A DNA stretch of 39,432 nt from Chthonomonas calidirosea (GTDB lineage: Bacteria > Armatimonadota > Chthonomonadetes > Chthonomonadales > CAJBBX01), in the NCBI GenBank assembly GCA_020722705.1, contig DYKI01000007.1, forward strand, positions 43,622-83,053, given 5' to 3'. The notes below the pieces were generated by a model. That model was not told the DNA's origin and did no database searches. It saw nothing but the letters and a program-made list of their open reading frames with translations. The position numbers and the translations under genes are program-made. This document shows positions 27,012 to 34,645 of this stretch, piece by piece. Within the stretch, counting starts at the first letter, position 1. Each line of letters begins with the position of its first letter.

Positions 27012-27815
27012 ATGGACAGACTGTCTTTCCGAACCGTGTTCATCTCCGACCTGCACCTGGGCTCGGCCGCATGTCACGCCGAGCGCATCCGCAGGTTCCT
27101 ATACCACACCGATTGCGAAAACCTCTACCTCGTGGGCGACATTGTTGATGTGTGGGTCGGAGCGCAGTCGTGGAAATGGAAACAGGCGCACACCAACGTC
27201 ATCCGGACAGTTCTGGGTAAGGCCAAGGGCGGCTGCCAGGTTCGCTACACGCCGGGCAACCACGACGGGCTGTTCCGAAAGCTGTGCGGCGCCGAACTGG
27301 GCAACATCCTGGTGGATCATTCTTTCGTGCATACGACCGCCGACGGGAAGCGCCTGCTGGTCGTCCATGGGGATTTCTACGACAGAACTGTAACGGCGTT
27401 CAAGCCTCTGGCGTGGGTTGGCGCATGGTGCTACGAGTTCCTGACCGTGACCGGCGCATGGCTCAATGCCGTGTTCGGTGGGCGCGGCGTGGGGCACATG
27501 GACCTGGCGGCCGGCGCAAAGAAGCGCCTCAAGAGCTTCTTCGAGTACTTCACGAACTTTCAGGAGCGCATCACCGTTGATGCCCAGCGTCAAGGCTTCG
27601 ACGGGGTCATCTGCGGGCATGTGCATGGCCCCCTCATCGCCAGACATGAGTGCGGGGCGTTGTACGCCAATACCGGCGACTGGGTGTCGCATTGCTCGGC
27701 GCTCGTCGAGCACTGGGATGGGCGTCTGGAACTCGTCTTCTGGGACGACGTAGCCGAACGGTTCGTCGGCGATCCCTATCAGTTGCCGGCGCTCGAGCTG
27801 ACCGAGAGCCTGTGA
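27012..27815 (+). CDS. PlcP/LpxH-type metallophosphoesterase (probable phospholipase C-like lipid remodelling enzyme)
   Basis: A 267-residue calcineurin-like phosphoesterase. The metal site is complete: SDLHLGS (D-X-H), GDIVDVW, PGNHDG, VHGDFYD and GHVHGP. Relatives are usually annotated UDP-2,3-diacylglucosamine diphosphatase (LpxH/COG2908). The stretches SWKWKQAHTNVIRTVLGKAKGG and ALYANTGDWVSHCSALVEHWDG match my recollection of PlcP, the proteobacterial enzyme that splits phospholipids to diacylglycerol under phosphate limitation, better than LpxH. The glycolipid-synthase-like gene two positions downstream supports that reading. The start is ATG 27012 (GTG 27006 possible), with GGAGGG upstream. 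It heads a three-gene operon ending at the hairpin at 29886. No Pho box is evident in the 268-bp leader region. Confidence 0.8.
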   Translation: MDRLSFRTVFISDLHLGSAACHAERIRRFLYHTDCENLYLVGDIVDVWVGAQSWKWKQAHTNVIRTVLGKAKGGCQVRYTPGNHDGLFRKLCGAELGNILVDHSFVHTTADGKRLLVVHGDFYDRTVTAFKPLAWVGAWCYEFLTVTGAWLNAVFGGRGVGHMDLAAGAKKRLKSFFEYFTNFQERITVDAQRQGFDGVICGHVHGPLIARHECGALYANTGDWVSHCSALVEHWDGRLELVFWDDVAERFVGDPYQLPALELTESL

Positions 27816-27825
27816 TCGGCAGGAG

Positions 27826-28749
27826 ATGAGTGTGACAACGGCCCGGCCCATGGAGCATCGCGGCCGCAGCCGTGGCGGACTCGCGTCTCTCCTGGATCGG
27901 TGGTACCGCCTCCGTCCAATCGAGCGGGATGGGCGCATCTACGCTGCGTTCGGCCTCGTTCCTGTCTTCGAGCTCATTGCACGGCTCTTCGGCGAAGAGC
28001 TTCCTCGGTCGGACCGACGCACTTCCTTCGACCCACGACAGGTCTGCTTGCGTGCGCGGTACCACGAGCTGATCAACTTGATGAGCATCGCCGCGCAACT
28101 GCCGCTCGCCTTTCTGGCTTGGAGCGCATCCAGCACGCCGCTGATCCTGTACGCGCTGGCCCTGCTGGTTCCCCACATCCTCGCCGTCATGCTCGAGCGC
28201 TACAAGCGGTCGCAATGCGGCATGGAGCCTTCCTCCACTGCCGGCAGCCCAATGGGCGCGGCCCCGTCGGTTCGGGAGGGCGAGGCTACTGCCGAGCCGA
28301 TCCAGCCCGACCGTTTAGCGCCTCACGCTTCCCCGGATACCGGCGTCCTATTCTACTTCGGTCCATTCGCATGCGAGACCGAACGGCTCTATGCGGTACT
28401 GGGCGTCGAAGCCTTCCGCCGCTTCGTGATGACACTCATCCGTCTCTCGGCGCCGCTCGACGCCGAAGGTGCGTCACTCAGGAACGTCGTCGGGGGACGC
28501 AGCGGACTGGCGGCATTTGACGCGCAGACCCGCACGGCGGAGTTGACTCACCTGTTCGGAACGCTTCTGCACGTGCCGTTCGCCGTGGCGTTTGCCCGCT
28601 CCGGCCACATTGGAGGCCTGCTCTTCGTCGTTGTCCTTTTCGGTCTCAACATCGTCTGCGCCCTTCTTCAGAGGCAACACAGGGTTCGGATCGCCGGCCT
28701 GATGCGTAAGGTCCGGCAGCGCCCGCTGCGTTCCGCACGACATGCCTGA
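27826..28749 (+). CDS. Integral membrane protein with duplicated CrtO-like acyltransferase module
   Basis: A 307-residue protein. Two halves repeat the same plan. Half 1 (about 30-128): an amphipathic start RPIERDGRIYAAFGLVPVFEL, then YHELINLMSIAAQLPLAFLAW and a hydrophobic stretch ending PHILAVMLERYKRSQ. Half 2 (about 185-300): ETERLYAVLGVEAFRRFV, then AELTHLFGTLLHVPFAVAF and a hydrophobic stretch ending NIVCALLQRQHRVRI. The order LY..LGV..FR, AE..H, NhhxhhLQRxxRxR is what I know from the CrtO family (glycosyl-diaponeurosporenoate acyltransferase), normally present once. A charged Pro/Ala linker joins the halves. AGGAG touches ATG 27826, so GTG 27832 may be the true start. It sits 10 bp after the phosphoesterase and 3 bp before the glycosyltransferase. 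Acyl transfer to a glycolipid is inference. Confidence 0.55.
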   Translation: MSVTTARPMEHRGRSRGGLASLLDRWYRLRPIERDGRIYAAFGLVPVFELIARLFGEELPRSDRRTSFDPRQVCLRARYHELINLMSIAAQLPLAFLAWSASSTPLILYALALLVPHILAVMLERYKRSQCGMEPSSTAGSPMGAAPSVREGEATAEPIQPDRLAPHASPDTGVLFYFGPFACETERLYAVLGVEAFRRFVMTLIRLSAPLDAEGASLRNVVGGRSGLAAFDAQTRTAELTHLFGTLLHVPFAVAFARSGHIGGLLFVVVLFGLNIVCALLQRQHRVRIAGLMRKVRQRPLRSARHA

Positions 28750-28752
28750 CAC

Positions 28753-29880
28753 ATGAGGGCGCTCATTCTCTCCGCCTCAGCCGGGGACGGCCACCTGAGC
28801 GCCGCAAGAGCGCTCGAAGGAGCGTTCCTGGATCGAGGAGCCGACGTCCGCGTGGTTGATGCCCTCGACTGTGCGCCGAGGCTCTTCCGCCTGTGGTTCT
28901 GCGGCGGCTACGAGGGGCTGGTCCGACACTGGAAGGACCTCTGGGGACTGCTGTACCACTGGTCCGATCGCCCATCCCTTCCCTACGCGGTCCAGACGTT
29001 CATGGATGACGTGTTTCTCGCGCGGCTCGATGGCCTCGTAGCGGCCGAGCGCCCCGACTGGATCATCTGCACCCAGGCGCTCCCGCTGCCCAGGCTTGCG
29101 AGACTGGCCAAAACGGGCCGATCGCCGGCGATTGCGGTGGTGATCACCGACACGCACCCGCACAGGGTCTGGCTGCGAGGCAACGCCGACCTCTACTTCG
29201 TTCCCGCCGAATGCACGAGAGCGGCCATGGAGGCTCGGCGCCCCGGCATCGGACGCCGGACTGAAGTCACCGGGATTCCCATACACAGAGCATTCGCTCC
29301 GACGTCTCGCAGGGTGCCGCCGGCGCCGCTGCCGAACGCGCACAGCATCCTGCTGGCGGCCGGCGGCATCGGCGCCGGTCCGATGGCCGAGGCCCTGCGC
29401 TTGCTCATGTCCATCCGGGCGAATGCCAACGTGACCGTTATATGCGGCAGGAACGTGCATGCGCACCGTGCCTGCCGGCGGGTGGCCGAGGCGCTGCCGA
29501 CACACGAGAAGTCCCGTCTGCTTGTGCTCGGCTACGTAGATCAAGAGGTCTTCGCCGCCCACCTGGCCGGGGCCGACCTGCTCGTTGGGAAGCCGGGAGG
29601 GCTAACGATGGCAGAGTGCCTCGCTGTCGGGACGCCGATGGTGGTCTATGCGCCGTTGCTCATTCCCGGTCAGGAGGACGGTAACGCGCGGTTCGTACAA
29701 GAGGCCAAATGCGGCGTCGTGGCTGCGGCCCCGGAAGCCCTGCGGCGCAAGGTCGAGGAGATCCTGGCATCGCCGGACGAGCTCACGCGGATGCGAAACG
29801 CCGCCCAAGCCCTGGGGCGCCCCTATGCCGCCCAGACGATTGCCGACAGGGTACTGGGATTCGGGGCACCGGCAACCTGA
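28753..29880 (+). CDS. MGDG synthase/UgtP-type diacylglycerol glycosyltransferase (GT28, MurG-like)
   Basis: A 375-residue GT-B glycosyltransferase expected to add a sugar from a UDP-sugar to diacylglycerol at the inner membrane surface. The N-terminal motif LILSASAGDGHLSAARAL and LLYHWSD match the MGDG-synthase N domain. Then come VVITDTHPHRVWL, ADLYFVPAECTRAAM and RTEVTGIPIHRAF. The C-terminal donor site reads VGKPGGLTMAECLAVGTPMVVY, followed by PGQEDGNARFVQEAKCGVVA, characteristic of this family rather than of MurG proper. Length matches UgtP. It starts 3 bp after the membrane-protein stop codon. The pairing with a PlcP-like enzyme that would release diacylglycerol is the main reason to see this as a glycolipid synthase. 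Confidence 0.85.
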   Translation: MRALILSASAGDGHLSAARALEGAFLDRGADVRVVDALDCAPRLFRLWFCGGYEGLVRHWKDLWGLLYHWSDRPSLPYAVQTFMDDVFLARLDGLVAAERPDWIICTQALPLPRLARLAKTGRSPAIAVVITDTHPHRVWLRGNADLYFVPAECTRAAMEARRPGIGRRTEVTGIPIHRAFAPTSRRVPPAPLPNAHSILLAAGGIGAGPMAEALRLLMSIRANANVTVICGRNVHAHRACRRVAEALPTHEKSRLLVLGYVDQEVFAAHLAGADLLVGKPGGLTMAECLAVGTPMVVYAPLLIPGQEDGNARFVQEAKCGVVAAAPEALRRKVEEILASPDELTRMRNAAQALGRPYAAQTIADRVLGFGAPAT

Positions 29881-29885
29881 AACAC

Positions 29886-29922
29886 GCCCGGCGGGGACGC
29901 TGAACAGCGATCCCCGCCGGGC
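29886..29922 (+). terminator. Strong hairpin after the lipid operon
   Basis: GCCCGGCGGGGA pairs perfectly with TCCCCGCCGGGC, and inside it CGCTG pairs with CAGCG around a 2-base loop, leaving one bulged A. It starts 6 bp after the glycosyltransferase stop. There is no T-tract, so it may act as a strong pause or 3'-end barrier rather than a textbook intrinsic terminator. Confidence 0.65.
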
Positions 29923-30003
29923 GATGTCGTGCGCTACCGCGATCCTTCCGGCGCTGACTGCTCACGCCGGAGGAGCACTGCGATCGAACCTGACCTCAGA
30001 TCG

Positions 30004-30822
30004 TCAGTCGAGATCCCAGATGTAGGTCGTTCGGTCTATGATCTGAACTGAACCGTAGGCCGTGGTAGGCGTCCAGTTGGTGCCTGCTGCAAGAGCGCCC
30101 GGCTTCAGATGCTTCGAATGTCCGTCCAGGAAGCCCACATTGCCGCCGTCGCTGTGGCGCGGCAGGAAGAAGCCCATCTCCGTCCGGCCTATCATGGCGA
30201 ACCAGACACCGCCGTTGGGCTGGCCCCAGTCGCCATAGGTGCACACATCGTTGGCCCTGAGGCCGCCGGGGGCATACACAACGTGCGAACCGACGTTGTA
30301 GTCGGTACCGATCTGGCCGGTCTCGGTGATCATCACCGTCTCAGCGGGCTTCGAGGCGGCAGCGACGGGCTGCGGGGGACCGAACGCGTTGCCGTTGACC
30401 ATGATATTGCCGCAGCCGTAGTTGGCGCGGTTCAGGTAGGTCGCATTGAAACCGTACTGGGTGAAGTACCTCCACCAGGTCCAGTTTCGATTGGCGGAGA
30501 CGTTGAGTGTCGCCGGCAGGCGCTTGCTTCCGCCCGAGGGACAGAACATCAGGTCCCAGTTCTTGATGTAGGGTTGAACCCGGTCGGTCCAGGAACCCAG
30601 GGTGTTCAGGTCGTACACCAACGGGACGACTTCGTCATAGTCTTGAACATACATCAGGACGCTCAAGCCGATTTGCTTGGAGTTGGCAAGGCAGGAGGTC
30701 TGCCGGGCCTTCTCGCGCGCTTGAGCGAACACGGGGAACAGGATTGCGGCCAGGATCGCGATTATCGCGATCACTACGAGCAGTTCGATCAAGGTAAATC
30801 CCGATCGTTCACGATGGTTCAT
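30004..30822 (-). CDS. DUF1559 prepilin-like protein with H-X9-DG motif
   Basis: A 272-residue secreted pseudopilin-like protein. It has a type IV prepilin leader (MNHRERSG cleaved before [20 protein letters not shown], with Glu at position 5 of the mature form), then [25 protein letters not shown] and [11 protein letters not shown]. Near the end [13 protein letters not shown] fits H-X9-DG. Such proteins occur in many copies in Armatimonadota and Planctomycetota; their role (pseudopilus or surface protein) is unsettled. It needs a prepilin peptidase and assembly ATPase, not seen here. GGAGGGAGGAG lies before the ATG at 30822; the frame open to 30921 is ignored. A good promoter sits about 185 bp upstream. 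Confidence 0.92.
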   Translation of the reverse strand: MNHRERSGFTLIELLVVIAIIAILAAILFPVFAQAREKARQTSCLANSKQIGLSVLMYVQDYDEVVPLVYDLNTLGSWTDRVQPYIKNWDLMFCPSGGSKRLPATLNVSANRNWTWWRYFTQYGFNATYLNRANYGCGNIMVNGNAFGPPQPVAAASKPAETVMITETGQIGTDYNVGSHVVYAPGGLRANDVCTYGDWGQPNGGVWFAMIGRTEMGFFLPRHSDGGNVGFLDGHSKHLKPGALAAGTNWTPTTAYGSVQIIDRTTYIWDLD

Positions 30823-31006
30823 CAGTTGCTCCTCCCTCCGAGAAAAGGACTTGCGGCCTGGCGCAACTACACCACGATCCGTCTTGCGGCCAAGAGCCGG
30901 CAATACCGGTACATGCCGCACATCGCTTCGACGCAGACCCGCACCGCCCTATCACTGCGGCGTTAGGACTATCTACGCGAGGCAATGACAACTTCGGTTA
31001 CTATCT

Positions 31007-31035
31007 AGACTACAACACCCTCGCCTGCTTGTCAA
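31007..31035 (-). promoter_or_regulatory. Sigma70-type promoter for the DUF1559 gene
   Basis: On the minus strand a perfect TTGACA (31035-31030) is followed after 17 bases by TAGTCT (31012-31007). It lies in an AT-richer patch (30965-31075) and predicts a 5' leader of about 175 bases before the ATG at 30822. Confidence 0.5.
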
Positions 31036-31079
31036 GTAGATAATCCACGCTTAACCGATCTGAGCAGAAATAGAACACT

Positions 31080-31844
31080 TCAGACCCAGCCACGGACCCG
31101 GTACAGCCCCCACCGGATCTGCTCATACAACCACCAACGCAATACGGCCAGACGCTCACGGACGCTCCGAGGATCGCTCGGAGCGAACTCCCGTTCGGGA
31201 CATGGCCGCGACACGACTTTGACACCGACCCTCTCGAATGAGGCCGCAGCTCTGGCGCTGTGGCAGGGCGAGGTCACCAATATCACCTTGCTCCACCCGT
31301 GCACACGCGCGAGATCGGCACATCCGACCGCCTCATCCCGCGTGCTGTAGACCGGGCCGACAACCTGAATCTCTGGACGACCGCACAGCCGGGCAAGTTC
31401 CGCCACATCGCTCACAGGCTTTGGGAAATCTCCGCCGACCTCGGTGCGCACCAGTGTCGGCGCCCAGCCATCGTGGACCAGACGCATGGCCTCAACAATG
31501 CGAGCGAACCCGTAGTCGTCAAGTCTCCGCTCGCGAGTTGTCGCAGATGAAAGAACAACCACGGCATCGGCCTTCTCGATCGGGTCCTCGCGGATCAGGC
31601 TCCGGGCCGCCATGGGCAGGATCGGCGTTGCGACTGCCGCGACAAACAGCAAGATGCCGATGCCTCCGGCGAGCCATACGAGCGGCCGCAGGCGGCTTGT
31701 GTACACGAATGCGCAGACCCCGCTGAACGCGAAGATGCCCCACCAGCGGTCAAACTCCAGCAGCGCCTTGGGGACGCTCGTAATGGTGAGCGACATCCAG
31801 GCCAGCGCGCCGAAGTAGAGCCCCAGGGCCAGGTCCTTGCGCAT
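31080..31844 (-). CDS. YdcF/ElyC-type DUF218 membrane protein
   Basis: A 254-residue protein with three N-terminal transmembrane helices (about 6-23, 34-51 and 57-78) and a C-terminal DUF218 domain: DAVVVLSSATTRERRLDDYGFARIVEAMRLVHDGWAPTLV, then STRDEAVGCADLARVHGWSKVILVTSPCHSARAAASFERVGVKV. ElyC and relatives act in envelope polymer metabolism; the biochemical activity is unknown. The start at 31844 follows GAGGATC weakly; the frame extends to 31904. It lies downstream of the cytochrome gene on the same strand, 169 bp away. Confidence 0.82.
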   Translation of the reverse strand: MRKDLALGLYFGALAWMSLTITSVPKALLEFDRWWGIFAFSGVCAFVYTSRLRPLVWLAGGIGILLFVAAVATPILPMAARSLIREDPIEKADAVVVLSSATTRERRLDDYGFARIVEAMRLVHDGWAPTLVRTEVGGDFPKPVSDVAELARLCGRPEIQVVGPVYSTRDEAVGCADLARVHGWSKVILVTSPCHSARAAASFERVGVKVVSRPCPEREFAPSDPRSVRERLAVLRWWLYEQIRWGLYRVRGWV

Positions 31845-31941
31845 GTCTCGCCGAGATCCTCCCGACGATTTCCTCTCTTGCCTCAACGGTGACCTCCGAA
31901 CCAACAGGCACGCTGCGGGGGCAGTCGCCCCGTAGCGGGCG

Positions 31942-31989
31942 ACGCCGACCGATGGCCATGGCTGCCGGCCACGGCCCGACGGTCGGCGT
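31942..31989 (-). terminator. Possible hairpin after the cytochrome gene
   Basis: ACGCCGACCG and CGGTCGGCGT form a perfect 10-bp stem around a GC-rich loop that can itself fold (TGGCC/GGCCA). It begins 24 bp after the cytochrome stop codon on the minus strand. There is no T-tract, so termination is a guess. Confidence 0.35.
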
Positions 31990-32013
31990 TACGATCCTTG
32001 AGAACGGGTATCT

Positions 32014-33333
32014 CTACTCGGCAGGCTTGCCGGCAGCCCTCCGCATATCCGCGGCTTTCTCCTTGATCTTGGTCAGGTCCTGGACCATTTCGCTCCAACC
32101 GTACCAGAGCGCGTAGTCGGGATTCGCGTGGAACGTTCCCTGGAACGCGCGCATCCGGTGCTCAAGGAACATCTTGAAAAGAATCTGCTCAATCTCGGTG
32201 GTCGCATCGTGGAACGCCAGGAGGTCAGGGAACGCATGCGCATAGTTCTCGGGCTTCTTGATCGTTCCGTCCTTGTAGAGACCGGCCACAATCCGGATGC
32301 CCTGAGCCATGAGCTTGTCGGCCTCGCGGATCATGTCGTCGCCCTTCTTGAGCTCACCGGCGGCGAACTTCCTCGAATGGCACTTGCTGCATACACCGAT
32401 CATCTCGTCGCGCTTTGCTTGCCATGATTCCTGCGTGAGCTTGGCGACATTCGCCGCCTTGACAACGTCGAGTCGCGGTGTCGGATTGCCGGCGGGATCC
32501 AATACGCCGAGGCCTTGCAGCACCGTTGCGCGGTCGGCGGCCCACTTCTGATCCTCAGGCATGGGGAGCCGCACGGCAAGGAAGCCCCAGGCGGTTTCGT
32601 TCGTATGGTTGCCGTCGGGCATATGACACGTTTGGCAGGTCGGCGCCGCGACACCCTGGTGCAGCGTCTTGTTCTGCTTCAGCAGGTGGCGCACACCGTG
32701 CTTGGATGCGGAGTACATCTCCCACTGTGCGTGATCGAAGCCCATGTGGCATGTCCGACATGCCTGGGGCTGGCGGGCTTCAACGACGGAGAAGGTATGG
32801 CGCGTGTGGCAAGAATCGCACGATGCGCGGCCATAGCCCTGCCCGTCTTCCTTGAGCTGCTTGATTTCCTCTTCGGTCTTGAGGCCGATCTTGTGGCATC
32901 CCCCACAGCCCTTCATGCCTTCCGTCAGGGCCATGGGCTGGTAGTGCATTGTCGGCATGGCCTTCATGGCAGCCCAGGCAAGAGCATGCTTGCCCTTCTT
33001 GAACTCCGCGACGCGTTCAGCATGGCACTGGGCGCATGTGTCCGGCGTCGGTATCCTGGCCTTTTCCACGTTCGATGGCCCGTTGTGCTCGGAGCCGTGG
33101 CAGGTCGAGCAGCCGACCATGACTTGCCGATGCTTGCTCAGGGTGTAGTCCTGAACGATGCCGGGCGTCGTCATTTTGTGGCAGTTGACGCACATCGCGT
33201 CTGGCATCGGCTTCGGTTTGGGTTGCGTCGGCTTGGTCTGGGCTGCGCCGACCCCTGCGGCAACGGCCAGAAGCGCCACAAAGGCCGTCGCACCGAAGAC
33301 GGCATAGATGCCCAATAGCAGTCCCTTACGCAT
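32014..33333 (-). CDS. Octaheme c-type cytochrome of the hydroxylamine oxidoreductase (HAO)-like family
   Basis: A 439-residue exported multiheme protein. After a signal peptide or anchor (LLLGIYAVFGATAFVALLAVAAGVGA) there are eight CXXCH motifs, at Cys48, Cys75, Cys100, Cys143, Cys172, Cys192, Cys233 and Cys315. The run ACRTCHMGFDHAQWEMYSASKHGVRH, the long gap between hemes 7 and 8, and the ending FHANPDYALWYGW are as I remember them for HAO-type octahemes. The family oxidises hydroxylamine or hydrazine when a C-terminal tyrosine is cross-linked to the catalytic heme; members lacking it reduce nitrite or hydroxylamine. Tyr407 and Tyr411 are candidates that only an alignment can judge. GGGAGG lies upstream of the ATG. 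No NrfH/NapC-type quinol dehydrogenase is nearby. Confidence 0.85.
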   Translation of the reverse strand: MRKGLLLGIYAVFGATAFVALLAVAAGVGAAQTKPTQPKPKPMPDAMCVNCHKMTTPGIVQDYTLSKHRQVMVGCSTCHGSEHNGPSNVEKARIPTPDTCAQCHAERVAEFKKGKHALAWAAMKAMPTMHYQPMALTEGMKGCGGCHKIGLKTEEEIKQLKEDGQGYGRASCDSCHTRHTFSVVEARQPQACRTCHMGFDHAQWEMYSASKHGVRHLLKQNKTLHQGVAAPTCQTCHMPDGNHTNETAWGFLAVRLPMPEDQKWAADRATVLQGLGVLDPAGNPTPRLDVVKAANVAKLTQESWQAKRDEMIGVCSKCHSRKFAAGELKKGDDMIREADKLMAQGIRIVAGLYKDGTIKKPENYAHAFPDLLAFHDATTEIEQILFKMFLEHRMRAFQGTFHANPDYALWYGWSEMVQDLTKIKEKAADMRRAAGKPAE

Positions 33334-33489
33334 AAGGTTGCCTCCCCGGATGCTGCGCTTGGGTGGTCGGGCGCGCAGCTATGGCATCATGTTCCGCAAC
33401 CGGATCGGGTTTTCCTGCCTTGCAGGGATACGATTGGGAAGATAGTTGCGCGAGCGGTCGCCGGCCGGCGGCCGGATATGGGTGCCTGC

Positions 33490-34518
33490 CTAATAGTCCA
33501 GATTGGGAGGCGGCGCGCCGGTCCATATCCGGCGTCCCCTTTCGGCAAGCAGCTCGCGGATGCGCGGGAGATCGCGTCGGAACGAGTTCCATCTCCCGGG
33601 AGGAAGGATGGATTTCATCTCCCTCAGCGCCTGATCGCCGTGGCCGGCCAGTTCGGCCGCTCCATACCACTCGACCACCAATCTGGTCGAGAAAAACATG
33701 GTGTTTGTCCGCTTTTCCATGAGCGCATCGGCTCGGGCCTGTTCGGAGATACGCAGCAGTTCGGCGCTGTACAACTCGCGGGTGCGATCCACGAACCTCC
33801 CGTTGCGATAGCCATAGATGAAAGGCAGGCGCGGCGAGGCTCCGAAGCTGGAGTCGAAGAAAGCAAACACGTCGTCCACCGTCACCATTTCGAGCCTCTT
33901 GTCGCCGTCCAGGTCCTTCGCCTCGCCGCACTCGCTGTTGCGTCCATAGAAGCCGCCCAGCAGCCGCGGAGACGATCCGAGACGCACGTAATAGCATGTG
34001 ATACAGCAGTGTGCTCCACCGCTCCACGTGCTCACCAGCGCCTCGGGGTTGTCGTCACCATCGAGGTCATGCATGCCCTCGAGCCGAGGACCCCCAGCAA
34101 CGTTGTCTACAATCAGGACCGGGCTGAGGTCGGGTCCCAGCACCGCGATGCCTGCCAATGGATTGCGGAGCGCATCCGGGCGCAAGGTGATGAAATGAGA
34201 CCCGTCAACCACCTCGCGACGGACGAGAGCCCATCCCGTGCCGAGCCTTTGATCGAGCGCACGGCAGATATCGCTGCCAAGCATCCGCCTACCTCTAATC
34301 TGAGCCTTGCGAATGACCTCCTCACTCAAGTGGTCGAGCTCCTCCCGGGCCACAAGATCACGATGGGAAACGTATTTGGAGCAGCAGCCCGGGTCGTCAT
34401 CAAACGAGGTGCTGGAGTTGGGCGCAGTCCGGGTTCGCGGGCCACAGGAGCACGTCAGGGCAAGCAGGGAAACGCACAGGATGACGGCTCGTGCGGGCAT
34501 GTGTCGAATCGAATACAT
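33490..34518 (-). CDS. Putative lipoprotein with Asp-rich (FG-GAP/EF-hand-like) loops
   Basis: A 342-residue exported protein. The N terminus (RAVILCVSLLALTCSCGPR) looks like a lipoprotein signal, but the lipobox is imperfect. The middle has two calcium-binding-type loops, DLDGDDNPEALV and DLDGDKRLEMV, on either side of STWSGGAHCCITCYYVRL, a pairing seen in uncharacterised secreted VCBS/FG-GAP-like proteins. A charged helical C-terminal region ends in a Pro-rich tail. ATG 34518 has AGGAG at a usable distance; ATG 34500 is an alternative without one. It lies 156 bp upstream of the cytochrome gene on the same strand, but co-function is not implied. Function unknown. Confidence 0.7.
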   Translation of the reverse strand: MYSIRHMPARAVILCVSLLALTCSCGPRTRTAPNSSTSFDDDPGCCSKYVSHRDLVAREELDHLSEEVIRKAQIRGRRMLGSDICRALDQRLGTGWALVRREVVDGSHFITLRPDALRNPLAGIAVLGPDLSPVLIVDNVAGGPRLEGMHDLDGDDNPEALVSTWSGGAHCCITCYYVRLGSSPRLLGGFYGRNSECGEAKDLDGDKRLEMVTVDDVFAFFDSSFGASPRLPFIYGYRNGRFVDRTRELYSAELLRISEQARADALMEKRTNTMFFSTRLVVEWYGAAELAGHGDQALREMKSILPPGRWNSFRRDLPRIRELLAERGRRIWTGAPPPNLDY

Positions 34519-34645
34519 CGTCTTAGCTCTCCTGATTCTCGGTTGGCAGCAGGTGTCCTGTGCCGACGCCCCACGGTGCATTGCCTTCGTTCCCTGAACC
34601 GATGCCAGGGCATCGCCGACGGGCCGCACGAGCATCGGTACGAAC

